This document shows, in pieces, positions 5,689 to 7,836 of a DNA stretch of 7,836 nucleotides (position 1 is the first letter of the stretch; every line of letters begins with the position of its first letter). The position numbers were made by a program, and so were the translations under genes. The notes under the pieces are model-generated. The model was not told where the DNA came from, made no database searches, and saw nothing but the letters and a program-made list of their open reading frames with translations. Location: the NCBI GenBank assembly GCA_002427535.1, contig DIRK01000003.1:6922-14757 (forward strand), in the 5' to 3' direction. Source of the DNA: Mageeibacillus sp. UBA5438 (lineage in GTDB: Bacteria; Bacillota; Clostridia; Saccharofermentanales; DTU023).

Positions 5689-6830
5689 ATGAAGAAACTC
5701 ATTGCAATCTTTCTCGTCGCCTTTATCGTGCTCGGCTTTACCGTCGGCTGTAATGGAGGTGGGGGAAAAGGGGATGTCATAAAAATTGGCGTCTTCGAAC
5801 CTTTTACAGGCGCTAACGCCTCTGGAGGAGAGCTGACCTATGAGGGCATCGAGATCGCGCTTGAGCAAGTTCCTGAAGTGCTCGGACGCAAGATCGAAGT
5901 CATTAAGGTCGACAACAAGTCTGAAACGGCGGAGGCAGCCAACGCGGCACAACGCCTCGTCGATCGCGACAAAGTCAACGTCATCATCGGCAGTTATGGA
6001 TCGAGCCTCTCGATGGCCGCCGGTGAAATCGTGAAAAAAGCAAAGGTGCCCGCAGTCGGATGTTCACCCACGAACCCCGCGGTCACCCTCGACAATGACT
6101 ACTATTTCCGCGTATGCTTTATCGATCCCTTCCAGGGAACCGTGATGGCGAACTTCGCGACGAAAAATTAGGCGCCAAGACAGCGGCCGTCATTAAAGAC
6201 GTACAGCAAGACTACTCAGTAGGCCTTGTCAAATTCTTTGTGGACAGCTTTAAGGCCACGAACGGTGAAGATTCCATCCTCGTTGAAGCGTCTTACAAAT
6301 CAGGCGATCAGGACTTCTCATCGCAATTGAACAACATCAAGCAGGCCAATCCGGACGTCATCTTCGCGCCCGGTAACTATGGCGAGAGTGCCCTTCTTAT
6401 CAAGCAGGCGCGCGCGCTCGACATGGATCAGCCCATCCTGGGCGGCGATACCTGGGAATCCGGTGACTTTATCGACATCGGGGGCGCGGCAGTCGAAGAC
6501 GATGTATACTTCTCATCGCACTTCTCATCCGCCGAGCCGATCAACGCCGAGTCGGACAAATTCCTGACACTCTATAAAGAGAAATACGGCAAGGAAGCCA
6601 ACGCTTTCGCCGCGCTCGGATACGATGCGTACATGGTCGCCATCGACGCCATTAAACGCGCCGATTCAGCCGATCCTGTCGCCATCCGCGACGCGCTTGC
6701 CAAAACCTCAGGCTTCATCGGAGCCACAGGAACCATTACGCTCGATGAAAACGGCGACGCCGTCAAATCAGCGGTCGTTAACACCATTGAAAACGGTGCC
6801 TTCAAATTCCTGGTCAAAGTTGACCCCTAG
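5689..6830 (+). pseudogene. livJ: LivJ-like (HAAT family) ABC substrate-binding lipoprotein, interrupted by a one-base frameshift
   Basis: The first frame (5689-6171) encodes 160 residues with a lipoprotein signal (TVGC, Cys21). A Leu/Ile/Val-binding-type domain follows: IKIGVFEPFTG, VNVIIGSYGSSLSMA (about 97-110) with the usual ligand-contact Ser cluster, SPTNPAVTL, and DYYFRVCFIDPFQG. It ends at TAG (6169-6171). The next frame continues without loss from LGAKTAAVIKDVQQDYS through QANPDVIFAPGNYGESALL and YDAYMVAIDAI to the true stop at 6828-6830. Shifting back one base at 6168 gives an uninterrupted protein of 380 residues, the normal size for the family. The break is at an AAAAATT run (6163-6169), so loss of a single A or T explains it. 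It may be a sequence error or a real mutation. The full protein would capture a ligand outside the membrane and hand it to the LivH/LivM permeases downstream; the ligand is not known. Confidence 0.88.
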
Positions 6831-6846
6831 ATAACCACAAGCCTTT

Positions 6847-6872
6847 GGGAGGCTGCCCTAGGGCAGCCTCTC
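6847..6872 (+). terminator. Strong intercistronic hairpin between livJ-like and livH-like genes (attenuator-type)
   Basis: GAGGCTGCCC at 6849-6858 and GGGCAGCCTC at 6861-6870 are perfect 10-bp arms separated by TA. The stem extends by a G-T and a G-C pair to 6847-6872. The tail is TTATTATG rather than a run of T, so it is a weak intrinsic terminator at best. Lying between the binding-protein and permease genes, it probably stabilises the upstream message or cuts down read-through, so that binding protein outnumbers permease, as is common in binding-protein-dependent operons. Confidence 0.6.
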
Positions 6873-6892
6873 TTATTATGAGGGATTCGCGT

Positions 6893-7780
6893 ATGAGTTT
6901 TTTCATTCAGCATCTGATCAACGGCTTGTCACTTGGAAGCCTTTACGCTTTAATTGCCATCGGCTATACGATGGTTTATGGTATTTTGCGCTTGATCAAC
7001 TTCGCACACGGTGACGTGTTTATGCTGGGTGCCTACCTCGTGTTTTACGGCATGATCTTCACGCCGTTCCCTTGGTGGGCCGTCATGATACTGGCAGCCG
7101 CCCTGACCGGCTTATTCGGTATCGTCTTAGAACGCTTGGCTTACGCACCACTTCGTAACGCGCCGCGTATCAATGTTTTGATTTCCGCGATCGGCGCGTC
7201 TTTCTTGATGGAAAACCTGGCCATTTTAATCTTCGGCGGACGCCCGCGCGCGTTCCCCGTTCCGGCATTCATGGAGCATATCGTCCGTATCGGCCGTGTC
7301 TCGTTTTCCGTCGTACAGGTCATTATCCCGGTCGCCACTTTGTTGCTTCTTTTGGGATTGACCTACATTATCCGCACGACAAAAACAGGGATGGCAATGC
7401 GCGCGCTGTCAACAGACTATGAGACAGCCAGTCTCATGGGCATTAACATCAACCGCGTCATCTCCTTCACCTTTTTTATCGGATCCGTTCTGGCCGCAGT
7501 GGGAGGCATCCTCTACGGCTGCCGTTACCCGCAGCTCATTCCTATGATGGGCGTCATGCCCGGTATTAAGTGCTTTATAGCGGCGGTCGTCGGTGGTATC
7601 GGCAACCTGACGGGCGCCGTCATCGGCGGACTGCTGCTCGGGTTCAGCGAAATCATGATCGTCGGGCTGTTGCCCACCTTGAATGATTATCGCGACGGAT
7701 TCGCGTTTGTCATCCTCATCTTGATCTTGCTCTTCAAGCCCACGGGGCTCTTCGGGAGCGCGACGAAAGAGAAGGTGTGA
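6893..7780 (+). CDS. livH: LivH-like branched-chain amino acid (HAAT) ABC transporter permease
   Basis: This is a 295-residue polytopic membrane protein of normal family length. The N-terminal family signature is clear: NGLSLGSLYALIAIGYTMVYG then INFAHGDVFMLGAY (about 10-48). Further conserved parts are ISAIGASFLMENL (98-109), ALSTDYETASLMGIN (171-185), the helix FFIGSVLAAVGGILYG (194-209) and the cytoplasmic-loop region AAVVGGIGNLTGAVIGG (221-237), where the ATPase is expected to dock. It would form half of the membrane channel with LivM. The ATG at 6893 has GAGGG (6880-6884) eight bases upstream. A longer frame opening at 6845 would run through the hairpin and is rejected; an ATG at 6878 is possible but has no good ribosome site. 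It follows the livJ-like gene by 62 bp and abuts the next gene. Confidence 0.94.
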   Translation: MSFFIQHLINGLSLGSLYALIAIGYTMVYGILRLINFAHGDVFMLGAYLVFYGMIFTPFPWWAVMILAAALTGLFGIVLERLAYAPLRNAPRINVLISAIGASFLMENLAILIFGGRPRAFPVPAFMEHIVRIGRVSFSVVQVIIPVATLLLLLGLTYIIRTTKTGMAMRALSTDYETASLMGININRVISFTFFIGSVLAAVGGILYGCRYPQLIPMMGVMPGIKCFIAAVVGGIGNLTGAVIGGLLLGFSEIMIVGLLPTLNDYRDGFAFVILILILLFKPTGLFGSATKEKV

Positions 7781-7782
7781 TG

Positions 7783-7836
7783 ATGAAAAGATTAAAATCG
7801 CTCGACCAAGACCTTCGAAAGCACTTCATCGGCGTC
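7783..7836 (+). CDS. livM: LivM-like ABC transporter permease, N-terminal fragment (continues beyond the right edge)
   Basis: Eighteen codons are visible, starting MKRLKSLDQDLRKHF. Two tandem ATGs at 7780 and 7783 share this frame. The first overlaps the livH stop (7778-7780) by one base; the second is better spaced from AAGGTG (7772-7777) and is used here. Sequence alone is too short to identify the product. The assignment rests on gene order, because livM normally follows livH directly and starts with a short basic cytoplasmic tail like this one. The ATPase genes livG and livF would be expected further right. Confidence 0.62.
   Translation, partial: MKRLKSLDQDLRKHFIGV

Noticed and set aside
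6162..6168. Programmed -1 ribosomal frameshift as the main explanation of the livJ break
   Set aside because: GAAAAAT does not permit clean re-pairing of both tRNAs in the -1 frame, and I see no clear downstream pseudoknot. A one-base indel in a short homopolymer is simpler.
6114..6830. Second half of the binding protein as an independent gene starting at 6114
   Set aside because: Its first residues are out-of-frame translation of the conserved upstream region, it has no signal peptide or ribosome binding site, and the two frames join to one normal-length LivJ-like protein.
6845..6892. Extended livH frame opening with TTG at 6845
   Set aside because: The extra residues are translated from the intercistronic hairpin and do not resemble a LivH N-terminus; the ATG at 6893 has a proper ribosome binding site.
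1..7836. CRISPR arrays, tRNA or rRNA genes, insertion sequences, prophage genes
   Set aside because: No regularly spaced repeats, no cloverleaf-like or rRNA-like stretches and no transposase or integrase-like proteins were seen on either strand.

Overview
The window looks like a chromosomal segment from a Gram-positive-type bacterium, most likely a Clostridia-like member of the Bacillota. This rests on several lipoprotein signal peptides used as extracytoplasmic anchors, strong AGGAGG-like ribosome binding sites, a TTG start, and a membrane sensor whose 7TM/PAS/coiled-coil layout is familiar from clostridial histidine kinases. This placement is inferred from sequence character, not from a search.

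Left and centre (1-5501), all on the minus strand. Reading leftward the order is: an antibiotic-biosynthesis-monooxygenase (ABM) fold gene whose only possible ATG is followed at once by TGA (5501-5154); a stand-alone, degenerate receiver protein (5054-4677); a lipoprotein sensor that fuses a substrate-binding-protein-like domain to seven membrane helices and an apparently dead kinase-like tail (4630-2216); a membrane sensor histidine kinase with an intact HisKA_3-type His and an ATPase domain (2223-787); a NarL/LuxR-type response regulator (794-177); and the first 26 codons of another lipoprotein, possibly a transporter binding protein (80-1). The receiver, sensor, kinase and regulator form one tight operon with two successive 8-bp gene overlaps.

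The most informative regulatory signal is a 23-bp sequence that occurs twice with one mismatch, built on the palindrome CTACCC-N5-GGGTAG. One copy lies upstream of the four-gene signalling operon and the other upstream of the left-edge lipoprotein. In both, a TANNAT -10 box sits at exactly the same distance, and the palindrome centre falls near -43, where a class II activator would bind. The simplest model is that the response regulator activates its own operon and the lipoprotein (transporter) gene from these sites.

Right (5502-7836), plus strand. A divergent intergenic region leads into a branched-chain amino-acid-type (HAAT) ABC importer: a LivJ-like lipoprotein binding protein broken by a one-base frameshift (5689-6830), a strong intercistronic hairpin, an intact LivH-like permease (6893-7780), and the start of a LivM-like permease (7783 onward). 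The ligand cannot be told from the sequence; it could be a branched-chain amino acid, another amino acid, an amide or urea.

Taken together, the segment pairs a multi-component extracellular ligand-sensing system with binding-protein-dependent uptake genes. The link from the sensor system to the left-edge lipoprotein is supported by shared promoter architecture. A link to the Liv cluster is proximity only, because no copy of the operator lies in front of it.
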